64,000 nucleotides of DNA. Source: Desulfobacterales bacterium (GTDB lineage: Bacteria > Desulfobacterota > Desulfobacteria > Desulfobacterales > JAHEIW01). Within the stretch, counting starts at the first letter, position 1. Every line of letters starts with the position of its first letter. The translations under genes and the position numbers were made by a program. The notes beneath the pieces were generated by a model. The model searched no databases and was not told where the DNA came from. It was given only the letters and a program-made list of their open reading frames with translations. Of this stretch, positions 25,388 through 33,148 are shown piece by piece. The stretch is taken from NCBI GenBank assembly GCA_030066985.1, contig JASJAN010000035.1, positions 19,876 through 83,875 of the forward strand, read 5' to 3'.

Positions 25388-25888
25388 ATGGATGACGAAT
25401 TCTATATGAACAAAGCATTGGAGCAGGCTCGCATGGCGCTGTCAAACGGCGAGTTTCCCGTCGGATGCGTCATGGCGCTGGGTAACAACATCCTGGTGAC
25501 CGGCGCCCGGGAAGGCACCACCGGAGATAGCGTTAATGAAGTCGATCATGCCGAAATGATGGCCCTGCGAGAGCTGAGTCGCCTGGATCGAAACGTAAAT
25601 ATGAAAGAGGTCTCGGTGTTTTCAACCCTCGAGCCCTGCCTGATGTGTTTTGGAGCACTGGTCATCAGCGGCATTGGCAGGATTGTTTATGCCTATGAAG
25701 ATGCGATGGGCGGGGGCACCCGTTGCGATTGTGCCCCTCTGCCGCCATTGTATAAAGAAAATCAGATCGAAATTATATCCGGCATATTGAGAAGTGACAG
25801 TCTTGAATTATTGAAATCCTATTTTTCACAAACCGAACATACCTATTTAAAAGACAGCTTCCTGGCCGCCTATACCCTGGACCAATGA
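25388..25888 (+). CDS. TadA-like nucleoside/tRNA adenosine deaminase
   Basis: 166 aa from ATG 25388, with AAGGAT before it. Zinc site: 'DHAEMMAL' (HAE, with the proton-shuttling Glu) near 58 and 'PCLMC' near 85. The length and the 'ANEVDHAE'-like context fit the cytidine/deoxycytidylate deaminase superfamily. TadA proper, which makes inosine-34 in tRNA-Arg, has 'NPTAHAE' and 'PCxMCxGA'; here 'NEVDHAE' and 'PCLMCFGA' are close but differ, and the C-terminal 'RCDCAPLPPLY' is unusual. It may be TadA or a related small-molecule deaminase. It lies directly upstream of the infC leader. Confidence 0.75.
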   Translation: MDDEFYMNKALEQARMALSNGEFPVGCVMALGNNILVTGAREGTTGDSVNEVDHAEMMALRELSRLDRNVNMKEVSVFSTLEPCLMCFGALVISGIGRIVYAYEDAMGGGTRCDCAPLPPLYKENQIEIISGILRSDSLELLKSYFSQTEHTYLKDSFLAAYTLDQ

Positions 25889-25963
25889 AAACCGCTTTGC
25901 AAATGGGGTTATTTTGATCAACATTTCAACTTAATCACAGCACGTTTTTCTTGCATTTTTTTC

Positions 25964-25990
25964 TTGCATTTCTTAATGTTGTTATATATT
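25964..25990 (+). promoter_or_regulatory. Candidate promoter of the infC operon
   Basis: TTGCAT at 25964-25969 and TATATT at 25985-25990 with a 15-base spacer. It predicts a leader of about 170 bases before the infC start. Confidence 0.45.
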
Positions 25991-26039
25991 GGAGATTTTA
26001 AAAATACTGGATTTGAAGGAATTTAAAACTTAATATGTA

Positions 26040-26132
26040 GATGACCCAGCGGGTATAAAGGCAGGCTGATTGCCAACCTGAATAAGAATGGGGATTTGTG
26101 CCATTCTGTGTTGACTGCAACCTGGCGTCATC
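26040..26132 (+). promoter_or_regulatory. Structured leader of infC
   Basis: GATGAC-CCAG (26040) pairs with CTGGC-GTCATC (to 26132), and inside it AGAATGG (26085-26091) pairs with CCATTCT (26101-26107). The structure ends 18 bases before the GAGGAGGT ribosome site. It could be an autoregulatory leader for IF3 or L20. Confidence 0.5.
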
Positions 26133-26164
26133 CCAAATGAAACCATAGATGAGGAGGTGCACGC

Positions 26165-26704
26165 ATAGCTGTTCCCAGAAGATTTCAGAGACCCAGACGC
26201 ACGAACAAAGCAAACATTAATCAAAGAATTCGAGCAAAAGAAGTCAGATTGATTGACTCTGAAGGCAACCAAGTCGGTATCATACCAACCAAAGAAGCCC
26301 TTGAAGCTGCAGCTGAAGCAGGCCTGGATCTGGTTGAAGTATCACCGAATGCGAATCCCCCGGTCTGTAAAATAATGGACTATGGCCGCTATCGTTACGA
26401 GCAAACCAAAAAGAAACATGAGGCCAAGAAAAAACAAAGTACTTTTCAGCTCAAGGAGATAAAGGTTCGCCCCAAAACCGGTGAGCATGACCTGCAGGTT
26501 AAAATCGGCCATATAAAAAAATTCATTGGCAAAAAAGATAAGGTCAAAGTCAGTGTTATCTTCAGAGGGCGCGAAATAACACTTTCAGAGCTGGGAAGAA
26601 CGGTGCTTCAAAAAATAATTGATGAAACCGAAGAAATTGCCATGATAGAGCAGGAGCCCAAATTTGAAGGTCGAATCCTGGTCATGGTTCTGGCACCGAA
26701 ATAG
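26165..26704 (+). CDS. infC: Translation initiation factor IF-3, AUA start codon
   Basis: 179 aa. There is no ATG, GTG or TTG between the in-frame TGA at 26150 and residue 29, but conserved IF3 sequence ('NINQRIRAKEVRLIDSEGN') is encoded there, so the true start is upstream. GAGGAGGT at 26151-26158 is correctly spaced from ATA at 26165, giving an N-terminus starting 'xAVPRRFQRPRR'. Non-AUG starts (AUU, AUA, AUC) in infC are known to let IF3 repress its own synthesis by discriminating against poor start codons. N-domain (about 1-80) and C-domain (about 95-178) are both complete. It leads the operon with rpmI and rplT. Confidence 0.93.
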   Translation: MAVPRRFQRPRRTNKANINQRIRAKEVRLIDSEGNQVGIIPTKEALEAAAEAGLDLVEVSPNANPPVCKIMDYGRYRYEQTKKKHEAKKKQSTFQLKEIKVRPKTGEHDLQVKIGHIKKFIGKKDKVKVSVIFRGREITLSELGRTVLQKIIDETEEIAMIEQEPKFEGRILVMVLAPK

Positions 26705-26784
26705 CTTGATCTTATATCAAAAGTGTTCTAAATACGACCCGTAAAGGGCGTTGCCCCTATATCCAACTGAATATTTCTCAGGGT

Positions 26785-26826
26785 GGCGTGAGCCGAGATG
26801 TGTGATTGCTCACGCCATCTATTTTT
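26785..26826 (+). terminator. Terminator or attenuator hairpin between infC and rpmI
   Basis: GGCGTGAGC (26785-26793) and GCTCACGCC (26808-26816) form a 9-bp stem followed by ATCTATTTTT. It may attenuate rpmI-rplT rather than stop transcription fully. Confidence 0.55.
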
Positions 26827-26855
26827 AAAATAGTAAGACCAAAGGAGTGTCCTAG

Positions 26856-27053
26856 ATGCCTAAGATAAAAACCAATCGCGCTGCCGCCAAACGCTTCCGC
26901 AAAACCGGCACCGGAAAAATCGTTTATAATAAGTCCTTTGCCAGTCATTTATTGACCAAAAAAACGACCAAACGAAAACGCTCTTTGCGCAAAGGCAGAA
27001 TCGTTGACAGAACCAATGCTAAGGCCATAAAATTATTGCTACCCAACGGCTAA
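26856..27053 (+). CDS. rpmI: 50S ribosomal protein L35
   Basis: 65 aa, full length. Highly basic, with the family start '[20 protein letters not shown]' and the core '[17 protein letters not shown]'. It binds 23S rRNA in the large subunit. ATG follows AAAGGAGT. Normal order infC-rpmI-rplT is kept, but here a class B repeat element lies between rpmI and rplT. Confidence 0.97.
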   Translation: MPKIKTNRAAAKRFRKTGTGKIVYNKSFASHLLTKKTTKRKRSLRKGRIVDRTNAKAIKLLLPNG

Positions 27054-27200
27054 AATTTCTAATTTCTAAATGGCTCTTTTCCCGATGAGCTTCGTTCTCC
27101 GCGATTTTCCGCCTTCAACGTACTTCAAGTACGCCGAAGGCAAAAAACCTTGTGCGGCCTTGCTCACCGAAAAAAGCCCTCATTTATAAATTAGAAATTA
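27053..27200. repeat. Class B nested inverted-repeat element between rpmI and rplT
   Basis: Outer arms 27053-27072 and 27181-27200 pair at 18 of 20 positions. The core GCCTTCAACGTAC..GTACGCCGAAGGC is flanked by CCGATGAGCT, TTCTCCGCG and CTTGTGCGG, the same order as at 3639-3781. It splits a normally compact ribosomal operon. Confidence 0.85.
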
Positions 27201-27415
27201 AACCAATATCAGAGAATTTGTGTTTCAGGTTCACTTCAGTGAAAGTGATTAGGCGCCTCGTTGAACACCTTAATGTTTAGGATCAAGATGTGAAATCCCG
27301 CCGTTACCTGGGCGGGGCTCTCGAACATGGGAGCGGCTTATAAAACCACTTTACTTTTTTATAAAAGTTAATAGTTTGACGATAGCTTTTATGATTTATC
27401 GATAGAGAGGATAAA
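27201..27415 (+). other. Leader of rplT, gene-free
   Basis: Contains a CCCGCC/GGCGGG hairpin near 27297-27317 and an ACTTTTTTATAAAAGT near-palindrome near 27350. rplT is preceded by AGAGAGGATAAA. A candidate -35 TTGACG lies near 27373, but no good -10 follows at a normal distance. An L20-binding site is possible but not shown. Confidence 0.35.
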
Positions 27416-27766
27416 ATGAGAATCAAACGCGGCTTCAAAGCCAGAAAAAGACGGAAAAAAGTTTTAAAATTAGCCAAAGGATTTCGCGGTGGTCGCAGCA
27501 AATTGTTTCGCACAGCCGCAGACGCGGTGGATAAATCCCTAATGTACGCCTATCGCGACCGGCGCCAACGTAAGCGCGACTTTCGCAGGCTCTGGATAGC
27601 GCGTATTAATGCAGCCGCGAGGATGAACAAGCTGTCATACAGCAAATTTATGCACGGTCTCAAACTGGCAAACGTTGATCTGGATCGCAAAGTTCTGGCT
27701 GACCTGGCCATTACGGATCCGGCCGGTTTTACTAAAATTGCGGAATTGGCTGCACAAAAACTTTAA
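27416..27766 (+). CDS. rplT: 50S ribosomal protein L20
   Basis: 116 aa, full length. Basic, mostly helical, with '[31 protein letters not shown]' at the start region in shortened form visible as KARKRRKK and '[24 protein letters not shown]' further on. It binds 23S rRNA early in large-subunit assembly and in other bacteria also represses the infC-rpmI-rplT mRNA. ATG follows GAGAGGAT. The gene ends inside the next repeat element's left arm. Confidence 0.97.
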   Translation: MRIKRGFKARKRRKKVLKLAKGFRGGRSKLFRTAADAVDKSLMYAYRDRRQRKRDFRRLWIARINAAARMNKLSYSKFMHGLKLANVDLDRKVLADLAITDPAGFTKIAELAAQKL

Positions 27767-28025
27767 CCTGAATTTGCATGAAAATTAATGAGAACTTGCC
27801 ATTCTTTTGGCTGGTAGCATGAGAAACAAAACGGTAAAGTAGTCGCTTATACCGGTTATTACATGGAGAAAAATCATTTTATCTCATTAATTTTCACCCT
27901 AAAAACAACGCGGCGAGCCAGAGGCTTTCATGTGCTGTGTTATTAAGACCGAGGTATAGTTAACTATAACCTCGCCCTTAAATGCCTCGCACATAAAAAC
28001 CTCTGGCCCGTGCAAACTTCAGGTT
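27765..28025. repeat. Class C multi-arm palindromic element between rplT and pheS
   Basis: Outer arms AACCTGAATTTGCA and TGCAAACTTCAGGTT. Inside, one hairpin has a perfect 15-bp stem TGAAAATTAATGAGA (27779-27793) with TCTCATTAATTTTCA (27882-27896). A second has GCCAGAGG..TTCATGTGC (27917-27935) with GCACAT..CCTCTGGC (27989-28007), and at its centre is the near-perfect palindrome GAGGTATAGTTAACTATAACCTC at 27951-27973 (23 bases; half GAGGTATAGTT). The right edge is about 30 bases before pheS. Confidence 0.8.
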
Positions 28026-28056
28026 AAACCATGATTGATCGTTTCAAATTTTGAAA

Positions 28057-29064
28057 ATGGATAACTCCATTGATCAAATTTATCAGGAAGCCCTGGACGG
28101 GCTTAACACGGCAACAGACCGCCAGGCAGTTGAGGATATTCGCGTCCGTTATCTGGGACGCAAAGGGGTTATCACTCAGTTCTTAAGGAACATTTCAAAC
28201 CTACCCGCCGAACAGCGCCCATCAGCCGGCCAGCAGGCAAACCAGGTTAAACATCTGCTGGAGAAGGCCTGTAAAGAGACCGCCCAAAAGCTTGAAAGCA
28301 CCGCTAAAGCCGCCGAGGCTGGCATTGATGTTTCATTGCCCGGCCGACCGGCACCGTCCGGCTCAACGCATCCGATTACCCAAATCAATCAGCGCATCTG
28401 CGACATTTTTACCCAAATGGGATTTGACATCGCTGAAGGGCCGGAGGTTGAGTTGGATTATTATAATTTTGAGGCCCTCAATTTTCCCAAAGATCATCCG
28501 GCCCGGGACATGCAAGACACCTTTTTTGTTTCCGATGATATTGTTCTGAGGACGCATACATCTCCGCTTCAAATTCGCACCATGGAAAAACAGCAACCAC
28601 CGGTACGGATCATCATGCCTGGCAAGGTCTATCGTTGCGATTCGGATTTGACCCACACACCTATGTTTCACCAGGTGGAAGGCTTGTTGGTGGATGAGAA
28701 TGTATCATTCGGGGATCTGAAAGGCACACTGACCGCCTTTGTCCATCAGATGTTTGACGAGCAAACAAGCCTGCGTTTTCGGCCGGGATTCTTTCCTTTC
28801 ACCGAGCCCAGTGCCGAGGTCGATATTTTGTGTGTGATGTGTCGGGGCAAAGGTTGTCGCGTATGTTCTCGAACCGGCTGGCTGGAAATTCTCGGTTCTG
28901 GAATGGTTCATCCGGCCCTGTATGAAAATGTAGGATATGATGCCGACCGCTATACCGGTTTTGCCTTCGGGATGGGTGTGGACCGCATCGCCATGCTTAA
29001 ATTCGGAATAGATGACATCCGCAAATTTTTTGAAAATGATGTGCGGTTCCTATCCCAATATTAA
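28057..29064 (+). CDS. pheS: Phenylalanyl-tRNA synthetase alpha subunit
   Basis: 335 aa from ATG 28057 (TTG 28051 is an alternative). N-terminal coiled coil (about 1-90) that grips the tRNA; class II motif 2 region 'GKVYRCDSDLTHTPMFHQVEG'-type sequence near 190 and 'FRPGFFPFTEPSAEVDI' near 235; motif 3 'GFAFGMGVDRIAMLKFGI' near 305. It charges tRNA-Phe as an alpha2-beta2 enzyme with PheT. No Shine-Dalgarno is visible behind the class C element. Confidence 0.95.
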   Translation: MDNSIDQIYQEALDGLNTATDRQAVEDIRVRYLGRKGVITQFLRNISNLPAEQRPSAGQQANQVKHLLEKACKETAQKLESTAKAAEAGIDVSLPGRPAPSGSTHPITQINQRICDIFTQMGFDIAEGPEVELDYYNFEALNFPKDHPARDMQDTFFVSDDIVLRTHTSPLQIRTMEKQQPPVRIIMPGKVYRCDSDLTHTPMFHQVEGLLVDENVSFGDLKGTLTAFVHQMFDEQTSLRFRPGFFPFTEPSAEVDILCVMCRGKGCRVCSRTGWLEILGSGMVHPALYENVGYDADRYTGFAFGMGVDRIAMLKFGIDDIRKFFENDVRFLSQY

Positions 29065-29120
29065 ACAAAACGTACAACATACAATCTGGAATAGAAGTTT
29101 TAGAAAATAATCTCAAAAGC

Positions 29121-29311
29121 GGGTTCAAGGTATTAGAATATGTTCGATAGCAAGGCGCAAACCGATTCGAAAGTTAAGTCCGCCTCAGGCGGATTAGTAT
29201 TCGAGCATTTCGAATCGGTTTGATGCACACCTTAGTGTTCATAAAAAATAGATGTGTAATCCATTTATCCTGGGTAACACAGCTATCGGACATTAGATGA
29301 TGTCTTGACCC
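29121..29311 (-). repeat. Class A nested inverted-repeat element between pheS and pheT
   Basis: Outer arms 29121-29151 and 29282-29311 pair imperfectly. The core ACCGATTCGAA..TTCGAATCGGT surrounds CCGCCTCAGGCGG. The tail (TGATGCAC, AATCCATTTA, CCTGGGTAACACAG) matches 3808-3991. It separates pheS and pheT, which are usually adjacent. Confidence 0.85.
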
Positions 29312-29331
29312 TTCTTTTAGGAACTGAATAA

Positions 29332-31752
29332 ATGAAAGTTAGTCTCAGCTGGCTCAATGATTATGTAGGCATCAAAATGGCACCGTCGGAATTGGCGGAT
29401 GCACTGACGATGGTTGGACTCGAAATTGAGTCGGTATCCGAACGCTACCGTTATCTGGATACGGTCTTTGTCGGTCGAATTGAAGCGATCGAACCGCATC
29501 CCAATGCGGACAAACTGCACCTGTGTCGGGTTGATACCGGTCGCGGAAAAGTTACGGTCGTCTGCGGCGCGCCCAATGCTGAGCTCGGAATGTTATCACC
29601 GATTGCACTGCCGGGCACCGAATTTCCGGAAGGTTTTATTTTAGAACTGAGCGTTATCCGTGGACAAACATCCGAGGGCATGCTTTGCAGTGAAGGTGAA
29701 CTGGGACTGGGGGAGGATCGCAGCGGCATTATGCAGCTTGACCCAAAGCTGTCGGTCGGCGACCCGTTGGCCTCCGCCCTGGAACTGACAGATACCGTTT
29801 TTGAAATCGAAATCACCCCCAATCGCCCCGATTGTCTGAGTGTCCTCGGCGTGGCGCGCGAGATCGCAGCCATTCAAAACAGTCGTCTGAGGTATCCGGA
29901 TTTTCAACTCAATGATGCCGACGACCGCATATCCCAACTAACATCCATACAAATTGAAGCACCGGACCACTGCCCGCGCTATGCCGCCCGCTTACTTGCG
30001 GATATTCAAATAAAACCATCCCCCTTTTGGCTACAGCAGCGACTTTTATCTGTTGGACTGCGACCGATTAATAATATCGTGGATGTGACCAATTTTATTT
30101 TGATGGAAACCGGTCAGCCGTTGCATGCCTTTGATTTTGACCGTCTGGCGCAAAACAGAATTGTGGTGCGAACCGCCAACAAAGGCGAAACTTTTATTAC
30201 CTTGGATCAAAAAGAGCGTCTGCTGGACGCAGAAATGCTGATGATCTGTGACGGCGAAAAACCGGTGGCCATCGGCGGGGTCATGGGAGGTCTCAATTCC
30301 GAGATTGAAAACGATACCACCCGGGTATTGCTGGAAAGTGCCTATTTTAATTCGGTCAGTGTTCGTCGGACATCAAAACAGCTTGGTCTGAGTACTGACG
30401 CTTCTTATCGCTTCGAACGCGGGGTTGATCCGGGGGGAACCATTGCGGCGGCCAACCGGGCCGCCAAGCTGATGGCTGAAGTCAGTGGCGCAAAAATTAT
30501 CTCTGGTTTGATCGACGAATATCCAAATCGACAGACTGTCAAAAGTCTGAAGCTCAGCACCAAAAAGACCAACCGCTTGTTGGGAACACGTCTGCAACGC
30601 AGGCAAATTGAAAAACTTCTCAAGTCCATAGAATTTGCGGTAAAGCCCAGCGATACTGAAAAAGATACCCTCAAGGTGACCTCTCCGACTTTCCGGGTGG
30701 ATATTTCAAGACCCGAGGACCTGATGGAGGAAGTCGCCCGTCTATACGGGTATAACAATATTCCAACGACATTTCCGCAAATGCCAGCCACCGGGCGATC
30801 ATCTACAAAAGAGATCCAATTGCGCAACCGGGCCCGTCAGCTTATGGAAGGGTTTGGTTTCCGCGAAACGGTTAACTACAGTTTTGCCCATCTCCAATCG
30901 GGTGACCATTTGAGAGTGGCTGACGCTGATCCGCGCCGAAAGCTCGTGCATATTTTGAACCCGCTGACCGAAGATCAGGCCGCCATGCGCACCTCTTTGG
31001 TGCCCGGATTGTTGCAAACCACACATTATAATTTGGCCCAGCAGATCAAAAATTTAAAAATTTTTGAAATTGGCAAAATTTTTATCCATAAAGATTCGCA
31101 ACAGCTACCGACAGAAACGGAGATGGTCGCCGGGCTGTGGACCGGATCCCGTTATGATGCGTCCTGGCATGGTCAGGAGACAGCCTGTGATTTTTATGAC
31201 ATCAAGGGTGTCGTCGAACGCTTTTTAAACGCACTGCAGATCGATGATGTCCGGTTCAGTCGACTGTCTGATAATGAATGCAGCTATACCCAACCCGGCT
31301 ACAGCGCGCAAATCTTGTGCAACCAGATCCCGTTGGGGTTGGTGGGGCAAATTCATCCGCGGGTGCTTGCCACTTTCGACTTGGAGCAAACAGCATTTTT
31401 ATTTGAGCTCAACTTCGACCATCTGATACCACTGCTTAAGGATTCAACAGTTTCCAGACCGATTCCCAAATTTCCGGCTGTTTTCAGGGACATCACCATC
31501 ATCGTAGACAAGGCACTTGAAGCCCAAGAAATTGTCAGCACCGCCGGGAAACAGCCACATGAGCTGGTGGAAGACATCGACTTGCTAAGTGTATTCGAGG
31601 GAGCTCCTATTGCTCCGGGCAATAAAAGTGTATCGCTGCGAGTGACCTATCGGTCAGCTCACAAAACACTTGAAGACGAAGATGTAACGCCCATCCATCA
31701 ATCAATTGCGGATAGGTTGGTTGAGACATTTAATGCCAGTTTACCGACCTGA
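29332..31752 (+). CDS. pheT: Phenylalanyl-tRNA synthetase beta subunit
   Basis: 806 aa, full length. Order: N-terminal tRNA-binding OB domain ('NADKLHLCRVDTG', about 40-150), B3/B4 editing domain (about 205-390, 'GLRPINNIVDVTNFILMETG'), B5 domain (about 400-480), the catalytic-like core (about 480-700) and a C-terminal ferredoxin-fold anticodon-binding domain ('KFPAVFRDITIIV', about 715-806). It edits mischarged Tyr-tRNA-Phe and completes the PheS enzyme. The MerR-like gene begins 28 bases after its stop. Confidence 0.96.
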   Translation: MKVSLSWLNDYVGIKMAPSELADALTMVGLEIESVSERYRYLDTVFVGRIEAIEPHPNADKLHLCRVDTGRGKVTVVCGAPNAELGMLSPIALPGTEFPEGFILELSVIRGQTSEGMLCSEGELGLGEDRSGIMQLDPKLSVGDPLASALELTDTVFEIEITPNRPDCLSVLGVAREIAAIQNSRLRYPDFQLNDADDRISQLTSIQIEAPDHCPRYAARLLADIQIKPSPFWLQQRLLSVGLRPINNIVDVTNFILMETGQPLHAFDFDRLAQNRIVVRTANKGETFITLDQKERLLDAEMLMICDGEKPVAIGGVMGGLNSEIENDTTRVLLESAYFNSVSVRRTSKQLGLSTDASYRFERGVDPGGTIAAANRAAKLMAEVSGAKIISGLIDEYPNRQTVKSLKLSTKKTNRLLGTRLQRRQIEKLLKSIEFAVKPSDTEKDTLKVTSPTFRVDISRPEDLMEEVARLYGYNNIPTTFPQMPATGRSSTKEIQLRNRARQLMEGFGFRETVNYSFAHLQSGDHLRVADADPRRKLVHILNPLTEDQAAMRTSLVPGLLQTTHYNLAQQIKNLKIFEIGKIFIHKDSQQLPTETEMVAGLWTGSRYDASWHGQETACDFYDIKGVVERFLNALQIDDVRFSRLSDNECSYTQPGYSAQILCNQIPLGLVGQIHPRVLATFDLEQTAFLFELNFDHLIPLLKDSTVSRPIPKFPAVFRDITIIVDKALEAQEIVSTAGKQPHELVEDIDLLSVFEGAPIAPGNKSVSLRVTYRSAHKTLEDEDVTPIHQSIADRLVETFNASLPT

Positions 31753-31780
31753 TCGCAACAATCCTTACAGGGTCTTAAAA

Positions 31781-32125
31781 ATGCAAGATCAAAAATCAAC
31801 GCCTATGGACATACCCGACAAACTTTATTTCAGGATTGGCGAAGTCAGCAAAATAGCCCAAATCCCCGCTTATGTTTTACGATTTTGGGAAAGTGAATTT
31901 TCTCGGATTCGACCGAAACGAACCGCCGCAGGTCAGCGATTGTATTCCCGGGCTGATATCGAGCTGATTTTAAAAATCAAAACACTGCTTTACGAGAAAA
32001 AGTTTACCATTCAGGGCGCCCGACAGCATTTATCTGTCAGATCGCGCAAAAATGAGGCAGCCGAAAAGCACTTGCTGGCGGATTTGCATGCAGAACTCAA
32101 ATCCATCAGGGATATGCTCGACTGA
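31781..32125 (+). CDS. MerR-family transcriptional regulator
   Basis: 114 aa from ATG 31781; the frame is open to 31706 inside pheT but those residues are out of family. 'YFRIGEVSKIAQIPAYVLRFWESEF' is the MerR helix-turn-helix, followed by 'RTAAGQRLYSRADIELILKIKTLLYEKKFTIQGA', the winged part. A short coiled coil (about 85-114) would dimerise it. No effector domain follows, so it may sense its signal through dimer contacts or have none. A gene of this kind next to pheT is a frequent arrangement in related bacteria. Confidence 0.85.
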   Translation: MQDQKSTPMDIPDKLYFRIGEVSKIAQIPAYVLRFWESEFSRIRPKRTAAGQRLYSRADIELILKIKTLLYEKKFTIQGARQHLSVRSRKNEAAEKHLLADLHAELKSIRDMLD

Positions 32126-32171
32126 ATTCGAGCTCTGAATGTTTTTTCGCTAAAATCTGAAAGCAACGAAT

Positions 32172-32229
32172 TTACCACGAAAGCACGAAAAATAAAAAAA
32201 TTTCGCGCTTTCTCAATTTCGTGTTTTCG
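32172..32229. repeat. Class G inverted repeat (CACGAAAGCACG type)
   Basis: ACCACGAAAGCACGAAA pairs with TTTCGCGCTTTC and TTTCGTGTTTTCG. It follows the MerR-like gene and precedes the tRNA promoter. Confidence 0.6.
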
Positions 32230-32303
32230 AGGTTGGCTTTAAACTGTATTACCTCAAACCGGCCCTCATTCCAAGTAAACCGTTTCATATTTATTGAATT
32301 ATA

Positions 32304-32330
32304 TTGACAACGGCCCGATTTTGTCATAAT
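32304..32330 (+). promoter_or_regulatory. Promoter of tRNA-Gly
   Basis: TTGACA at 32304-32309 and CATAAT at 32325-32330, 15-base spacer, ending 15 bases before the tRNA. Confidence 0.5.
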
Positions 32331-32345
32331 CATTTAAGGTGAAGA

Positions 32346-32421
32346 GCGGGCATAGCTCAGCTGGTAGAGTACAAGCTTCCCAAGCTTGGTGTCGCGAGTT
32401 CGAATCTCGTTGCCCGCTCCA
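32346..32421 (+). tRNA. tRNA-Gly (anticodon CCC), CCA encoded
   Basis: Cloverleaf fits: acceptor GCGGGCA with TGCCCGC (7 pairs), D arm GCTC/GAGT, anticodon stem CAAGC/GCTTG around TTCCCAA (anticodon 32379-32381), variable GTGTC, T arm GCGAG-TTCGAAT-CTCGT. Discriminator T at 32418 and CCA at 32419-32421. It reads the GGG codon. Confidence 0.93.
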
Positions 32422-32560
32422 GTTTGGTTCGTTTCCTTTTAGTTGGCGAGGGTAGGACTTTTTAGGGACTGTGAGATGGAATTAACTATTACCTTATGGT
32501 CGGTGTCATGAACTGATAACTTTTACCGCGCAAAGGCAAAGGTCTACCTGGAGTTAAGGA

Positions 32561-32590
32561 AACGGGCGTCAGCCCGTTTTTTGTTTTTTC
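32561..32590 (+). terminator. Terminator after tRNA-Gly
   Basis: ACGGGC-GTCA-GCCCGT followed by TTTTTTGTTTTTT. It lies 140 bases after the tRNA and just before rimP, so the rimP-nusA-infB group may have a leader that includes it as an attenuator. The 32422-32560 part shows nothing I recognise. Confidence 0.8.
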
Positions 32591-32611
32591 AGGCTAAGCT
32601 AAATAGATTCG

Positions 32612-33148
32612 GTGAAAACGAAACAGCGTAAATTTAAGAAAAAAAAATCGGACAACCGGAACAGGTCATTCGGGCCCAAAAACGAGAAAGAGATCATCAA
32701 GCAGATAGGGGCATTGGCCGAACCGCTTTGTGACAGCGAGGGTTTAGAGCTGGTGCACATCGAATTTCAGCGCGAATCCGGTGGCAGGATCTTACGCTTG
32801 TATATTGACCAACCTGCAGGCGTCAGCCTCGACGATTGTGTCAATGTCAGTCGCCAGTTAAATGATCTGCTCGATGTGAAGCTTGATGATATCGGACCTT
32901 ACACATTGGAAGTGACATCACCAGGACCGGAGCGGCCTCTGTCTAAGTTAAAGGATTATGAGCGTTTTAAAGGCCGCAAGGCGAAGATAAAGACACAGCT
33001 GCCGATTAATGAACAAAGGAACTTTACCGGTGTTATTGTGGGAACATCTGCTGAACAAATAAAATTGTTATTTAATGAAAAAACCGTCGACATCCCGTTT
33101 GGTTATATCGCCAAAGCGCGGCTTGTCGATGCTGATGGAGAAATCTGA
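32612..33148 (+). CDS. rimP: Ribosome maturation factor RimP
   Basis: 178 aa, GTG start. The first 30 residues are a basic extension (KQRKFKKKKSDNRNR), longer than usual. The core 'EPLCDSEGLELVHIEFQRE', 'LRLYIDQPAGVSLDDCVNVSRQL' and 'LEVTSPGPERPLSKLKDYERFKG' is typical RimP. It helps assemble the small ribosomal subunit. The stop overlaps the nusA start by one base (TGATG), the common rimP-nusA arrangement. Confidence 0.94.
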   Translation: MKTKQRKFKKKKSDNRNRSFGPKNEKEIIKQIGALAEPLCDSEGLELVHIEFQRESGGRILRLYIDQPAGVSLDDCVNVSRQLNDLLDVKLDDIGPYTLEVTSPGPERPLSKLKDYERFKGRKAKIKTQLPINEQRNFTGVIVGTSAEQIKLLFNEKTVDIPFGYIAKARLVDADGEI

